Notes: a model not told the origin generated them from the sequence alone. A DNA stretch of 64,000 nt from an uncultured Clostridium sp. (GCA_900555615.1 USMB01000001.1:62001-126000), one strand, 5' to 3'; counted from the first letter of the stretch, positions 37,658-46,758 are shown. Made by a program: numbers and translations.

Positions 37658-38163
37658 AAACTTTAAAATACATATTGTTATTAATTATTTTTGGACTGTC
37701 GACTTCGATTGGAATGGCAATTGCCAAGGCATATGGCAATAGAGTTGATGAATTGAAAGAGTTCAAAAATATATTAAATATAATGAAAACGAAAATCAAA
37801 TTTACATATGAACCATTAGGAGAAATCTTTAAGCAGATTGCTAAAGATAATGATACTGAAATAGAAAAAATCTTTGGACAAATGGCAAATCAAATAACAT
37901 ATTATCAGGCAAAAGATGTTTGGGAAAATTGCATACAAGATGCAGATATAAGCATAAAACAAGAAGATAAAAATATACTTAAGAGACTGGGTAAGCTATT
38001 AGGACAAACAGATGTAAATGGCCAAGTTAGCGAAATTGAGGTTACAGAAGAGTTTTTGAGTATTCAAATAGAAAAAGCAGAAGAAGAGAAAAAGAAAAAT
38101 CAAAAGATGTGTAAAACTCTTGGAGTTGTAAGTGGCCTGGTATTTTGTATTATACTATTTTAA
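37639..38163 (+). CDS. spoIIIAB: Stage III sporulation protein AB
   Basis: Membrane protein of the forespore channel, thought to support the SpoIIIAA ATPase much as GspF-like proteins do. One N-terminal membrane segment, a helical cytoplasmic domain (GNRVDELKEFKNILN onward) and a short C-terminal membrane segment (GVVSGLVFCIILF) fit the family. Length is 174. It overlaps spoIIIAA by 19 bases, with GAGG 9 bases before the ATG. Confidence 0.9.
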   Translation: MSLSVIKTLKYILLLIIFGLSTSIGMAIAKAYGNRVDELKEFKNILNIMKTKIKFTYEPLGEIFKQIAKDNDTEIEKIFGQMANQITYYQAKDVWENCIQDADISIKQEDKNILKRLGKLLGQTDVNGQVSEIEVTEEFLSIQIEKAEEEKKKNQKMCKTLGVVSGLVFCIILF

Positions 38164-38179
38164 ATAAAGGGGATTAAAA

Positions 38180-38374
38180 ATGGATATTAATTTATTATTT
38201 AAAATTGCAGCTATTGGAATTTTAGTTGCAGTATTGCATCAAGTGCTAGTTAGAGCTGGAAGAGAAGATCAAGCAATGATGACAACTTTGGCAGGATTAG
38301 TGATTGTTTTGACAATGGTAATTCAGCAAATAAATACTTTATTTCAGACTGTACGTACATTATTTAACTTATAA
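38180..38374 (+). CDS. spoIIIAC: Stage III sporulation protein AC
   Basis: Small membrane protein (64 residues, two membrane segments) of the A-Q channel. The sequence LFKIAAIGILVAVLHQVL with GREDQAMMTTLAG is typical. AAAGGGG lies 9 bases before the ATG. Confidence 0.92.
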   Translation: MDINLLFKIAAIGILVAVLHQVLVRAGREDQAMMTTLAGLVIVLTMVIQQINTLFQTVRTLFNL

Positions 38375-38391
38375 TAAAAGGAATGAGTTTT

Positions 38392-38781
38392 ATGGAAGAA
38401 GTAATTAAGATTGTTGGAATAGGCTTTATGGCTCTAATAATAGCTGTCATTTTAAAACAGTATCGACCTGAATATGCAATATATGTGTCAATAATAGCAG
38501 GAGTTCTAATTTTATTTTTGGCAATGGATAAAATTACTGGAATTATAAATCTTTTGAAATCCATTTCTGACAAGACTTATATTAATAAACAGTTTCTTGG
38601 CATATTGTTAAAAATCACAGGAATTGCAATCATAGCAGAGTTTGCAGTAAGTATATGTTCAGATGCAGGAGAAAAAGCAATTGCAAGTAAAATAGAAATT
38701 GGAAGCAAAGTTATTATAATTGCAATGTCTATGCCAATTATTTCAAGTTTATTAGAATTGATAATTCAAATATTGCCATAA
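38392..38781 (+). CDS. spoIIIAD: Stage III sporulation protein AD
   Basis: Membrane protein of 129 residues with four membrane segments. The order of hydrophobic stretches and the conserved KQYRPEYAIYVSIIAG identify it. The ATG at 38392 has AAAAGGA 9 bases upstream, while the ATG at 38383 touches the box. It is homologous to the GspF/QacA-type partners in the same channel. Confidence 0.92.
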   Translation: MEEVIKIVGIGFMALIIAVILKQYRPEYAIYVSIIAGVLILFLAMDKITGIINLLKSISDKTYINKQFLGILLKITGIAIIAEFAVSICSDAGEKAIASKIEIGSKVIIIAMSMPIISSLLELIIQILP

Positions 38782-38794
38782 TGAAAGGATTGAT

Positions 38795-39937
38795 ATGAAA
38801 AGAATAATTTTAATATTTATCCTTGTACTAATGATACCCAATTATGCATTTGCAGAAAGCCAAGAGGAAATAATGTCATCAACACAAGAAAAATTTAATA
38901 TTAGCGGATTTTTAAAAGAAGCACAAAAATATACAAATGAATCATTCGAAGAAATTGATTTGTCAAGTATGTTAGGACAGGCTATACAAGGAAAAATAGA
39001 TAATAATAAATTATATAAAATAATAATTAAATTATTAGGAAAAGAAGTTAGTTCAAGTTTAAAAATTTTAATAAGTATTTTAGTAATTATAGTCATACAT
39101 GGAATTCTAAAAGCAATAACTGATGGGCTAGAAAATAATAGCGTGTCTCAAATTATTTATTTTGTTCAATATATATTAATTGTAACACTTATAATGTCGA
39201 ATTTTTCAGAAATAATAAAATTAGTAAAAGATACTGCAAATGATTTAGTGGGATTTATTAATGTATTAATCCCATTACTTTTAACGTTGTTGGTTTACAC
39301 AGGAAATATTACTACAAGTACAGTAATAGAGCCTATAGTGCTGGCTATTAGTAATTTTGTTGGTAATATTATTGCAGATGTATTAATACCAATAGTTTTA
39401 ATTATTGTTACATTCTCAATAGTTTCTAAGGTTTCGGAAAGAGTACAAGTTGAAAAGTTATCTAAATTTTTAAAATCTGGAGTAGTATGGTTTCTTGGAA
39501 TTGTTTTGACTGTTTTTGTTGGAGTAGTATCTTTAGAAGGAACTTTAAGTAGCAGTGTGGATGGTGTAACAGCAAAAACAGCTAAAGCGGCAATTTCTAC
39601 TGTAATTCCAGTTGTAGGAAAGATCCTTGGAGATGTGGTAGATAGTGTACTGGGATGTGGTGTAATTTTAAAAAATGCAGTAGGATTTGTGGGTGTGATT
39701 GTAATTTTAAGTATTTGTATTATGCCAATAATAAAAATAGGTACATTGAGCATAATATATAGCTTAGCATCAGCAGTGGTTCAGCCTATTGCTGATGAGA
39801 AAATTGTAAAATTATTAGACGAAATGAGTGGTGTGTTTAAATTATTACTTGGAATTCTATGTGCACTTTCAGTAATATTAATTATTGGAATCACAATGGT
39901 CGTAAAAATTTCGAATAGTGGGATGATGTATAGATGA
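38795..39937 (+). CDS. spoIIIAE: Stage III sporulation protein AE
   Basis: Largest membrane component of the channel: a signal peptide (about 1-20), a short extracytoplasmic helix region and about eight membrane segments (380 residues). Family features include KEVSSSLKILISILVI and the conserved VFVGVVSLEGTLSSSVDG. The stop overlaps the spoIIIAF start as ATGA. Confidence 0.93.
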   Translation: MKRIILIFILVLMIPNYAFAESQEEIMSSTQEKFNISGFLKEAQKYTNESFEEIDLSSMLGQAIQGKIDNNKLYKIIIKLLGKEVSSSLKILISILVIIVIHGILKAITDGLENNSVSQIIYFVQYILIVTLIMSNFSEIIKLVKDTANDLVGFINVLIPLLLTLLVYTGNITTSTVIEPIVLAISNFVGNIIADVLIPIVLIIVTFSIVSKVSERVQVEKLSKFLKSGVVWFLGIVLTVFVGVVSLEGTLSSSVDGVTAKTAKAAISTVIPVVGKILGDVVDSVLGCGVILKNAVGFVGVIVILSICIMPIIKIGTLSIIYSLASAVVQPIADEKIVKLLDEMSGVFKLLLGILCALSVILIIGITMVVKISNSGMMYR

Positions 39938-40431
39938 TAAATTTTATGAGTTCATGGGCAGAACAAATTGTACTAGCTGTTATTATAGCTACAATAATAG
40001 AGCTAATATTGCCTAAAAATAAAAATACGAAATACATAAAAATGGTAATTGGAGTATATGTATTATTTAATATTATTTCTCCAATTATTAAGAATAAAGA
40101 AAAATTTTCTGTGGAAAAATATAATACAGAAAAATATGAAACTCAGTCACAATATGAAGTTGATCAATCTTCGATGGATATAAGAATAGAAAAAATCTAT
40201 TTAGAAGAACTTGAAAAAAAGACAATACAGAGTTTTGAAAATGATGGATTTTCTGTAGAAAAATGCAATGTTGATGCGGTTTTAGATAGTACTAAAAAGA
40301 ATGCAGGAATTCAGTTGATAACAATAAAAATTAAAGGCCCTGCTGAAAATCAAAAAGTAGAAGCTGCAAAGAAAAAATTAGCTGAAGAGTTTGAAATTTC
40401 AGAAGATAAGATTAAAGTGGTAATAAAATAG
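39934..40431 (+). CDS. spoIIIAF: Stage III sporulation protein AF
   Basis: Two N-terminal membrane segments (about 8-50) followed by a soluble domain of about 110 residues in the intermembrane space. WAEQIVLAVIIATIIELILP is the family start. Length is 165. Its start overlaps the spoIIIAE stop. Confidence 0.9.
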   Translation: MINFMSSWAEQIVLAVIIATIIELILPKNKNTKYIKMVIGVYVLFNIISPIIKNKEKFSVEKYNTEKYETQSQYEVDQSSMDIRIEKIYLEELEKKTIQSFENDGFSVEKCNVDAVLDSTKKNAGIQLITIKIKGPAENQKVEAAKKKLAEEFEISEDKIKVVIK

Positions 40432-40439
40432 GAGGAAGT

Positions 40440-41030
40440 ATGTTTAAAGAATTTTTTAAGAAAAATGGTGAAGAAAACGATAAAAAAAAGAACATAGAGA
40501 ATATTATCGTTTTTATAATAATATTAATAATAACAGTATTGATTATAAATGTAATGTGGTCATCAGATGACAATAAAAGTAAAAACAAGTCAGAAGATAC
40601 TACAAAGGTACTTGCTCAAACAACTACAGCTAATGAGGAACAGGATAATTTGGAAAATAGACTTGAAAATATTTTAGAAAGTATTAATGGGGTAGGAAAA
40701 GCAAAGGTTCTTATAAAATATTCTGAAAGTAGTTCAGTTGTAGCTGTTTATAATGAAACAAAATCTGAAAGTACTACACAAGAAAATGATGGCAGTAGCA
40801 ACAAAGATGTAAAGCAAACAGAAAGCAAAAAAGAGGTTGCATATACAGACGAGAATGGTAAAAACACTCCGATTACAGAAAAGGTTATAATGCCAGTCAT
40901 AGAAGGTGCAATAATAACAGCTCAAGGAGCTGGAAATGCCAACATAAAAGCATCAATAGTAAGTGCTGTAGAAGCAGTAACAGGACTTGCTGTACATAAA
41001 ATTCAGGTTTTTGAAATGGGTTCAAAATAA
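40440..41030 (+). CDS. spoIIIAG: Stage III sporulation protein AG
   Basis: One membrane segment (about 22-42), a Ser/Lys/Thr-rich linker and a C-terminal ring-building motif domain homologous to secretin/PrgK-type ring proteins (ENILESINGVGKAKVLIKY). In B. subtilis this protein forms the large ring of the channel. A charged linker insertion (about 105-125) is variable between species. GGAGG overlaps the spoIIIAF stop. Confidence 0.92.
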   Translation: MFKEFFKKNGEENDKKKNIENIIVFIIILIITVLIINVMWSSDDNKSKNKSEDTTKVLAQTTTANEEQDNLENRLENILESINGVGKAKVLIKYSESSSVVAVYNETKSESTTQENDGSSNKDVKQTESKKEVAYTDENGKNTPITEKVIMPVIEGAIITAQGAGNANIKASIVSAVEAVTGLAVHKIQVFEMGSK

Positions 41031-41055
41031 TTATATATAAAGAGGGGGAATAATT

Positions 41056-41676
41056 ATGAAAATAAAAAAAGGAAGTCTTGCGCTTTATGCTGTAGCTTTA
41101 ATGCTTGTTACAGCAGGATATTGGAGTTACATATCAAATGAATCAAAAGTATTAGAGACGGTTAGTTCTGCTAACCAAGGTGTTAATACTACAAACTCTA
41201 CTGAAAATACAGTCACAGATTCAAGAGATGAACATTTAGGAGATGCAACACTTGTAAGCAACAATGAATTAGTTGAAAATCAGGTAGAAAATTCAAATTC
41301 AAGTGAAGAGGCAGCAACTAAAGCGGAAGATGATTATTTTGAGGCTTCTAAATTATCAAGAGATACAATGTATTCACAAACATTGGAAACTTATAAAGGA
41401 ATGTTGAATAATTCGAATGTTTCAGAAGAACAAAAATCTATTGTTACACAGGAAATTACTAAATTAAATAAAGAGAAAAATGCTATAATGATTTGCGAAA
41501 ATCTAATGTCGACCAAAGGATTTGACAAGTGCGTAATTTTTGTAAATACAGATAGTATAAGTGTTATTGTAGGAAAAGAAGAGCTAAAAGCAGACGAAAT
41601 TGCACAAATACAGAACATTGTTTCTAGAGAGATTGGTGCTAAAGTTGAAAATATTCATATAATGACAAAAAAATAA
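41056..41676 (+). CDS. spoIIIAH: Stage III sporulation protein AH
   Basis: One membrane segment (about 8-25), a variable linker and a YscJ/FliF-type ring domain at the C-terminus (GFDKCVIFVNTDSISVIV). In known systems it meets forespore SpoIIQ across the septal space; spoIIQ is not in this window. Length is 206. It is the last gene of the operon; the next gene has its own promoter. Confidence 0.92.
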   Translation: MKIKKGSLALYAVALMLVTAGYWSYISNESKVLETVSSANQGVNTTNSTENTVTDSRDEHLGDATLVSNNELVENQVENSNSSEEAATKAEDDYFEASKLSRDTMYSQTLETYKGMLNNSNVSEEQKSIVTQEITKLNKEKNAIMICENLMSTKGFDKCVIFVNTDSISVIVGKEELKADEIAQIQNIVSREIGAKVENIHIMTKK

Positions 41677-41687
41677 AATTAAAGTTC

Positions 41688-41716
41688 TTGATTTCTTCTT
41701 TTATTTGTGATATAAA
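41688..41716 (+). promoter_or_regulatory. Promoter of the small gene before rubrerythrin
   Basis: TTGATT, 17 bases, TATAAA, just after the spoIIIAH stop. Confidence 0.55.
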
Positions 41717-41759
41717 AATGATGAAAGCTGAAAAGCTATTGCGAAGGGAGAAAATAGAA

Positions 41760-42083
41760 ATGGAAGTAAATGAAGAAAAAAGAAAAAAATTTATGGAATA
41801 TGCTGGAAAGAGAGTAAATAATGTAATGCATGATATACAAATACTAGAGCCAATGTCTAGAAGTAGTGCATATGATTTCACAAAAGAAGATGTAGAAGAA
41901 ATGTTTTTTGCAATGCAAGAGGCTCTAAATACAGTAAAGGCGTCTTATGACAAAAAATTTGAAGAAAAATCAAGAACAGAAAGAAAAGTTTTCTCTTTTG
42001 GTACAGTAACACCAACAAGTAATACAAATGATAATGAAGAAAATATAGAAGAAATTTCAGCTGAATCAGTAGAAAATGTATAA
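41760..42083 (+). CDS. Uncharacterised 107-residue protein
   Basis: Not recognised. It is acidic and helical, without membrane segments; the first 80 residues are predicted coiled coil or helical bundle (EKRKKFMEYAGKRVNNVMH), and the tail is low-complexity Asn/Glu/Ser. The start is the ATG at 41760, 9 bases after AAGGGAG; a longer frame to 41688 overlaps the promoter. It is likely transcribed with rubrerythrin 18 bases downstream. Confidence 0.7.
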   Translation: MEVNEEKRKKFMEYAGKRVNNVMHDIQILEPMSRSSAYDFTKEDVEEMFFAMQEALNTVKASYDKKFEEKSRTERKVFSFGTVTPTSNTNDNEENIEEISAESVENV

Positions 42084-42101
42084 AAATAGGAGGAAAGTAT
42101 T

Positions 42102-42641
42102 ATGGAATTAAAAGGTTCAAAAACAGAACAAAATTTGATGACAGCATTTGCTGGAGAATCACAAGCTAGAAACAAATACACATATTTTGCAAGCAAAGCA
42201 AAAAAAGAAGGATATGAACAAATTGCTGCAATTTTTCAAGAAACAGCAGATAATGAAAAAGAACATGCAAAAATGTGGTTTAAATTATTAAATGGTGGAG
42301 ATATCGGAACAACAGCTGAGAATTTAAAAGCTGCAGCTGATGGAGAAAATTATGAATGGACAGATATGTATGCGGAATTTGCTAAAACTGCTAAAGAAGA
42401 AGGATTTGCAAGAATTGCATATTTATTCGAAGAAGTAGCTAAAATAGAAAAAGAGCATGAACAAAGATATCTAAAATTATTAGAAAATGTAAAAGATGGA
42501 AAAGTATTTGAAGCTGGAGAAGTTAAGATTTGGAAATGCAGAAATTGTGGACATATTGTTGTTGGAACATCTGCACCAGAAGTTTGCCCAGTATGTAATC
42601 ATCCAAAAGCATATTTCGAAATTAAAGCAGAAAATTATTAA
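42102..42641 (+). CDS. Rubrerythrin
   Basis: Non-haem diiron peroxidase that protects anaerobes against hydrogen peroxide. The ferritin-like domain has the iron ligands in [26 protein letters not shown] and [10 protein letters not shown]. The C-terminal rubredoxin domain has the iron knuckles CRNCGH and CPVCNHP. Length is 179. AGGAGG lies 8 bases before the ATG. The operon with the small gene upstream is likely; a palindromic repeat follows. Confidence 0.95.
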   Translation: MELKGSKTEQNLMTAFAGESQARNKYTYFASKAKKEGYEQIAAIFQETADNEKEHAKMWFKLLNGGDIGTTAENLKAAADGENYEWTDMYAEFAKTAKEEGFARIAYLFEEVAKIEKEHEQRYLKLLENVKDGKVFEAGEVKIWKCRNCGHIVVGTSAPEVCPVCNHPKAYFEIKAENY

Positions 42642-42662
42642 TATGGAAAATGAGTGCGAAAA

Positions 42663-42724
42663 TGCGAAAATGGTGTCGGTCCTTTTTTAACATTGTTTAA
42701 AAAAGGACCGACACCATTTTCACA
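42663..42724. repeat. Dispersed 27-bp repeat, head-to-head palindrome (rubrerythrin-gerA)
   Basis: Units at 42663-42688 (minus) and 42699-42724 (plus) have identical cores GGACCGACACC with A6 runs facing the centre, giving a perfect 24-base-pair inverted repeat around CATTGT. The outer ends are ATTTTCGCA and ATTTTCACA rather than AAATTAGCA. It lies between the converging ends of rubrerythrin and gerA and could serve as a shared transcript end. Confidence 0.8.
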
Positions 42725-42740
42725 TTTTGAACTTTTTGTG

Positions 42741-44360
42741 TTACCACCACCATTTTCTACTAATTTTAGCTTGAGCCTTTTCTTTTTTGGGAGATAAGAA
42801 ACTTGGGCGATATTCTTGCTTCCAAAAGTGAGGAACAAAATACCCAGTTCCTCTCATATTACCAGAAGGAGTAAGAGGAGCAGTATAAGGAACTCCAAAA
42901 GATTTTATACTGCAAAGCATTGAAACATAAATAAATAATCCGACACCAATGCCCAAAAATCCAGCAGTAGCCCCTAAAGCAATAAACCAAAATCTAAAAA
43001 TTCTAATGTGAAAGCCAAAAGAAAAATCTGGCATAGAAAAAGAAGCAATTCCTGTAATAGCTACAATTATTATTAATATAGGACTAACAATTCCAGCATT
43101 AACAGCAGCATCGCCTAATATTAAAGCACCAACAATACCAATAGAAGAGGCAATTAGTGAGGGAACTCTTAAACTTGCTTCTCTAATAAGTTCAAAGGCT
43201 AATTCCAAAAGAATAATTTCTAAGATTATAGGAAAAGGTACATTTTCTCTTGCTGAGAGAATCGAAAACAGGAGTTCTGTTGGCAAAAGTTCTTGATGAA
43301 AGTTGGTTATAGCCATATATAATCCTGGTAATAATAATGTAGTAATTGCTGCTAAGATTCTTATTACTCTTAAAAAATTAGCAAATAAAGGTCTTAAATT
43401 TGTATCTTCAGGAGAGAAAAGGAAATCTTCTATTGTAGCAGGTAAAATAATAGAATAAGGGTTTCCGTTTAATAAAAGAACAATTCTACCTTGAAACAAA
43501 TATTTTGCACATTTATCAGGTCTTTCAGTTGATAAAACATGAGGAATACCAAATCCTCCATCATCTTCAATTAATTGTTCTAGTTCACCAGTAGAAAGCA
43601 AAGAATCAACTGCTAAATTATTTAATCTATATTTAATTTCAGAAACTAAATCGCCATTTGCAATATTTTGAAGATAGCAAACACTGCACTTAATTTTACT
43701 AATTTTTCCTATAGGAATTGTTTCAATAACAAGATTTTCGTTATTTACAATACGCCTTATAAGAGAAGTATTTGTCCTTATATTCTCAACAAAACCTTCT
43801 TGAGGACCTTTTATAGCAGACTCATTTACAGGAACACTTATATTTCGGTGTTCATATTTTTTTACATCAATATCAAATGCAATTTCGAGAGTATCAATAA
43901 ATAATAAACAATCTCCCATATTAATTCCAGAAAATACATCTGAATAATTTTTTACACTAGTAACGCTATTTTGAGGCAGTAAACAATTATAAATGTAATC
44001 CGATAGAGCTCCATCAAATGGCTTGTTATATCTAAATTTACCTAGCATTAATGGCTCCAAAATAAAGTCATTAATAGATAAGGAATCAACTAGGCCATCG
44101 ATATAAATAATAAAACATTTATGATTTTCATTATAAACAAACATGTTAAATTCTCGTATTATTATATCAGAACAAATCAAAGCATTATATTTACTTTTCA
44201 AAAAGTCTAAATTTTCTTTTATGTTTGCAAAAACTTTATAATTGTCTGCTGGAGAAGCATCTGTTGACACATTATTAACATTGTTATTTAAAATGGAAAA
44301 ATTATAATCATTGCTAGATGAATATTTAATTAAATTACTAAAAAAATCTTTAAAACTCAT
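42741..44360 (-). CDS. Spore germination receptor subunit GerA type
   Basis: A-subunit of an inner spore membrane germinant receptor. The N-terminal soluble domain (to about residue 240) has the fold-conserved LVDSLSINDFILEPLM-type stretch; about five membrane segments follow, with RGQVVLLLNGNPYS-like and APLTPSGNMRG sections typical of GerAA/GerBA/GerKA. Length is 539 from the ATG at 44360; a longer frame would overlap the divergent gene. No ribosome binding site is seen before this ATG. B and C subunits are not adjacent, which is unusual, as the three are normally in one operon. Confidence 0.9.
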   Translation of the reverse strand: MSFKDFFSNLIKYSSSNDYNFSILNNNVNNVSTDASPADNYKVFANIKENLDFLKSKYNALICSDIIIREFNMFVYNENHKCFIIYIDGLVDSLSINDFILEPLMLGKFRYNKPFDGALSDYIYNCLLPQNSVTSVKNYSDVFSGINMGDCLLFIDTLEIAFDIDVKKYEHRNISVPVNESAIKGPQEGFVENIRTNTSLIRRIVNNENLVIETIPIGKISKIKCSVCYLQNIANGDLVSEIKYRLNNLAVDSLLSTGELEQLIEDDGGFGIPHVLSTERPDKCAKYLFQGRIVLLLNGNPYSIILPATIEDFLFSPEDTNLRPLFANFLRVIRILAAITTLLLPGLYMAITNFHQELLPTELLFSILSARENVPFPIILEIILLELAFELIREASLRVPSLIASSIGIVGALILGDAAVNAGIVSPILIIIVAITGIASFSMPDFSFGFHIRIFRFWFIALGATAGFLGIGVGLFIYVSMLCSIKSFGVPYTAPLTPSGNMRGTGYFVPHFWKQEYRPSFLSPKKEKAQAKISRKWWW

Positions 44361-44401
44361 ATTAGTAATATTTGCAAAAAATAAAAAAATATTCAAAAAA
44401 C

Positions 44402-44430
44402 TTGAAAAGGAAATGAGAATAATATATAAT
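44402..44430 (+). promoter_or_regulatory. Promoter of the transglutaminase-prfB operon
   Basis: TTGAAA, 17 bases, TATAAT, 24 bases before the ATG. It lies 40 bases upstream of the gerA start on the other strand. Confidence 0.65.
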
Positions 44431-44454
44431 TTAAATAGTGTTGTGGAGGAATGT

Positions 44455-45567
44455 ATGAAAGATAAAATACTTGGATTTTTATTATTTTTTATTATAGTCA
44501 TGATAATTATTGTTATGGCTGGATTTGGATATGTAATGTATGCAGAAATAACAGGAGAACATCCAATAACAATTAATTTTATTGGTGATGGAGATTTATC
44601 AATATCAAAAGGGGAAAATATAAATAAAAATACAACAATAATTCAAGCAAGTGAAAGCAATTTTGGTGGAGTAAATGAGAACAACAAGACTAATACTAGC
44701 AGAAATCATAATTTATATGACCAACTTGATGAAAATGCAAAAAAACTATATGATAAATTATATGAAAATAGAGAAAATTTAAAAACTGGAACATATAAAA
44801 TAGAGTATGGAAATACATTTCAAAACTTGTTATCAAGCAGTGATGGAGAAGCTAAATTGAAGAAAGAATATCAATCAGCCATAGAAGTGCTAGTATATGA
44901 AAATCCAGAGATTTTTTATATTGATGCAACAAGTATGTTTATAAATATAGAAAAAATAACAAAAATAACAGGAACAAAATACAATGTTTATATAGACAAT
45001 GGAAATAAAGAAAGCTACTTATCAGAAGGATTTAATTCAAAAGAAGATGTAGATAAATATCAAGCAGAAATAAAAAAAGTGAAAGATAGTATATTATCAG
45101 TACTAGATGGAAAAAGTGATTATGAAAAAATTAAAATAGTTCATGATTATTTAGTAGACACAATAGAATATGATTCATCTGTTTCATTAGATAATATATA
45201 CAATATCTATGGAGCACTAGTATCTAAAGTATGTGTATGTGAAGGATATGCAAAAGCTTTTCAATATTTGATGGATGAAGCAGGAATTGAAAATACAATT
45301 GTAATAGGAAAAGGAACCAACAGCAAAGGAAAAACAGAGAATCATGCATGGAATTATGTGAAACTTGATGGAAAATGGTATGGGATAGATACAACGTGGG
45401 ATGATCCAATACTAATAGGTTCAGGAGTTCTTATTAGCAAATCAAAATATCAGTATTTTTTAAAGGGTTCAAAAACAATGAACCAAAATCATTTTATTTC
45501 AGGAAAATTTACTGATGCTGGGCAGACATTCACATTTCCAGAGTTAAGTGTAGAGGATTATGAGTAA
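44455..45567 (+). CDS. Membrane-anchored transglutaminase-like cysteine protease/peptidase
   Basis: One N-terminal membrane helix (about 5-32) anchors a linker and a transglutaminase-like domain. The catalytic triad is visible: Cys in VCVCEGYAKAF, His in ENHAWNYV and Asp in GIDTTWDDP. Length is 370. Such clostridial proteins are extracellular and probably cut or cross-link envelope proteins or peptidoglycan; the substrate is unknown. GGAGG is 5 bases before the ATG. prfB follows 13 bases after the stop, an unlikely functional partner but probably cotranscribed. Confidence 0.83.
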   Translation: MKDKILGFLLFFIIVMIIIVMAGFGYVMYAEITGEHPITINFIGDGDLSISKGENINKNTTIIQASESNFGGVNENNKTNTSRNHNLYDQLDENAKKLYDKLYENRENLKTGTYKIEYGNTFQNLLSSSDGEAKLKKEYQSAIEVLVYENPEIFYIDATSMFINIEKITKITGTKYNVYIDNGNKESYLSEGFNSKEDVDKYQAEIKKVKDSILSVLDGKSDYEKIKIVHDYLVDTIEYDSSVSLDNIYNIYGALVSKVCVCEGYAKAFQYLMDEAGIENTIVIGKGTNSKGKTENHAWNYVKLDGKWYGIDTTWDDPILIGSGVLISKSKYQYFLKGSKTMNQNHFISGKFTDAGQTFTFPELSVEDYE

Positions 45568-45580
45568 GGAGAGTGACGTG

Positions 45581-46679
45581 ATGATAGAATTAGAAGAAAA
45601 TTCAAAAAAATTAGAAACATTAGGAACAAAAGTACAAAGTTTAGGTGATTCCCTTTGACATTTCTAAAATAGAAAAAGAATTAAAGGACTTAGAAGATGA
45701 AACTGTAAAAGAAGAATTTTGGCAAAAGCCATCAGCAGATACCTCAAAAGTTTTGGCTAAAATAAAACAACTAAAAGGCAAAGTGGAAAAATTTAAGAAG
45801 ATTGAAAATGAAGTTACAAATTTAAAAGACTTAACAGAATTAGCCAACATGGAAGACGATGAAGAAGTAGCTAAAGAGATATTAAAATCAACAAAGCAAC
45901 TTGAAGGCGATTTGGAAAATTTACAACTTGAAACATTGCTTTCAGGCAAATATGACAGAAATAATGCTATATTAACTTTACATCCAGGTGCAGGTGGAAC
46001 AGAATCACAAGACTGGGCAGAAATGTTATATAGAATGTATACTAGATGGGCAACAAAAAAAGGATATGAAGTAAAAGAATTAGACTATTTAGAAGGAGAA
46101 GAGGCAGGAATTAAAAGTGTAACATTTGAAGTGGTAGGAGAAAATGCATATGGATATTTAAAAGGCGAAATGGGAGTGCATAGATTGGTAAGAATATCAC
46201 CATTTGATGCAGGAGGAAGAAGACATACCTCATTTGCATCATTAGAAGTTTTGCCAGAAATAACAGATGATATCCAAATAGACATTAATCCAGATGATTT
46301 GCGTGTAGATACATATAGAGCTTCTGGAGCTGGAGGACAGCACATAAATAAAACATCATCAGCAGTTAGAATTACACATATTCCAACAAATATTGTAGTT
46401 GCTTGTCAATCTGAGCGTTCTCAAATTCAAAATAGAGAAACTGCAATGAAAATGTTGAAATCAAAATTATTAAATTTAAAAGAAAAAGAGCAAAAAGAAA
46501 CAATAGAAGAATTAAAAGGAAATCAAAAAGATATTGCATGGGGAAGCCAAATTCGTTCATACGTTTTTTGTCCATATACACTCGTAAAAGACCACAGAAC
46601 AAATTACGAAGTAGGAAACGTGGAAAGTGTTATGGATGGCGACTTAGACGGATTTATAGAGGCTTTTTTGAAAGGCTAA
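45581..46679 (+). CDS. prfB: Peptide chain release factor 2 (programmed +1 frameshift)
   Basis: Terminates translation at UGA and UAA. Frame 0 gives 25 codons from the ATG, ending CTT-TGA; after a +1 shift the reading continues from GAC for 340 residues, 365 in total, the normal RF2 length. The peptidyl-hydrolysis motif GGQ is in GAGGQHINKTSS, and the SPF-type anticodon is in RISPFDAGGRR, which marks RF2 rather than RF1. AAGGAG lies 8 bases before the ATG. The apparent loss of the first 25 codons in a simple reading is not a mutation but the well-known RF2 autoregulation. Confidence 0.96.
45645..45659 (+). promoter_or_regulatory. RF2 programmed +1 frameshift site
   Basis: CTTTGAC (45653-45659) is the canonical slip site: tRNA-Leu on CTT moves to TTT when RF2 is scarce at the UGA. 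AGGTGA at 45643-45648 is the internal Shine-Dalgarno that stimulates the shift. The spacing to CTT is 4 bases. Confidence 0.92.
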
Positions 46680-46681
46680 TT

Positions 46682-46745
46682 TGTTAATTTGGGGTCGGTG
46701 TTTTTCTTGACAAGCTGTCAAAAAAACATCGACCCCAAATTGCCA
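46682..46745. repeat. Dispersed 27-bp repeat, head-to-head pair (prfB-aspartokinase)
   Basis: Left unit 46682-46708 (minus) and right unit 46720-46745 (plus) have cores CACCGACCCC and CATCGACCCC and outer ends AAATTAACA and AAATTGCCA. TTGACA and TGTCAA flank the AGC centre. The arms form a near-perfect hairpin of about 26 base pairs. Confidence 0.78.
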
Positions 46746-46758
46746 CCAAATTGATATA

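Noticed and set aside
42663..42724. Simple intrinsic terminator for rubrerythrin
   Set aside because: The T-run is inside the stem and near the loop, not after the hairpin; the match to the repeat family is a better explanation, though a termination effect cannot be ruled out.
45645..46679. prfB as a 5'-truncated gene
   Set aside because: The 25 codons before the UGA, the CTTTGAC site and the internal Shine-Dalgarno are the normal RF2 arrangement.
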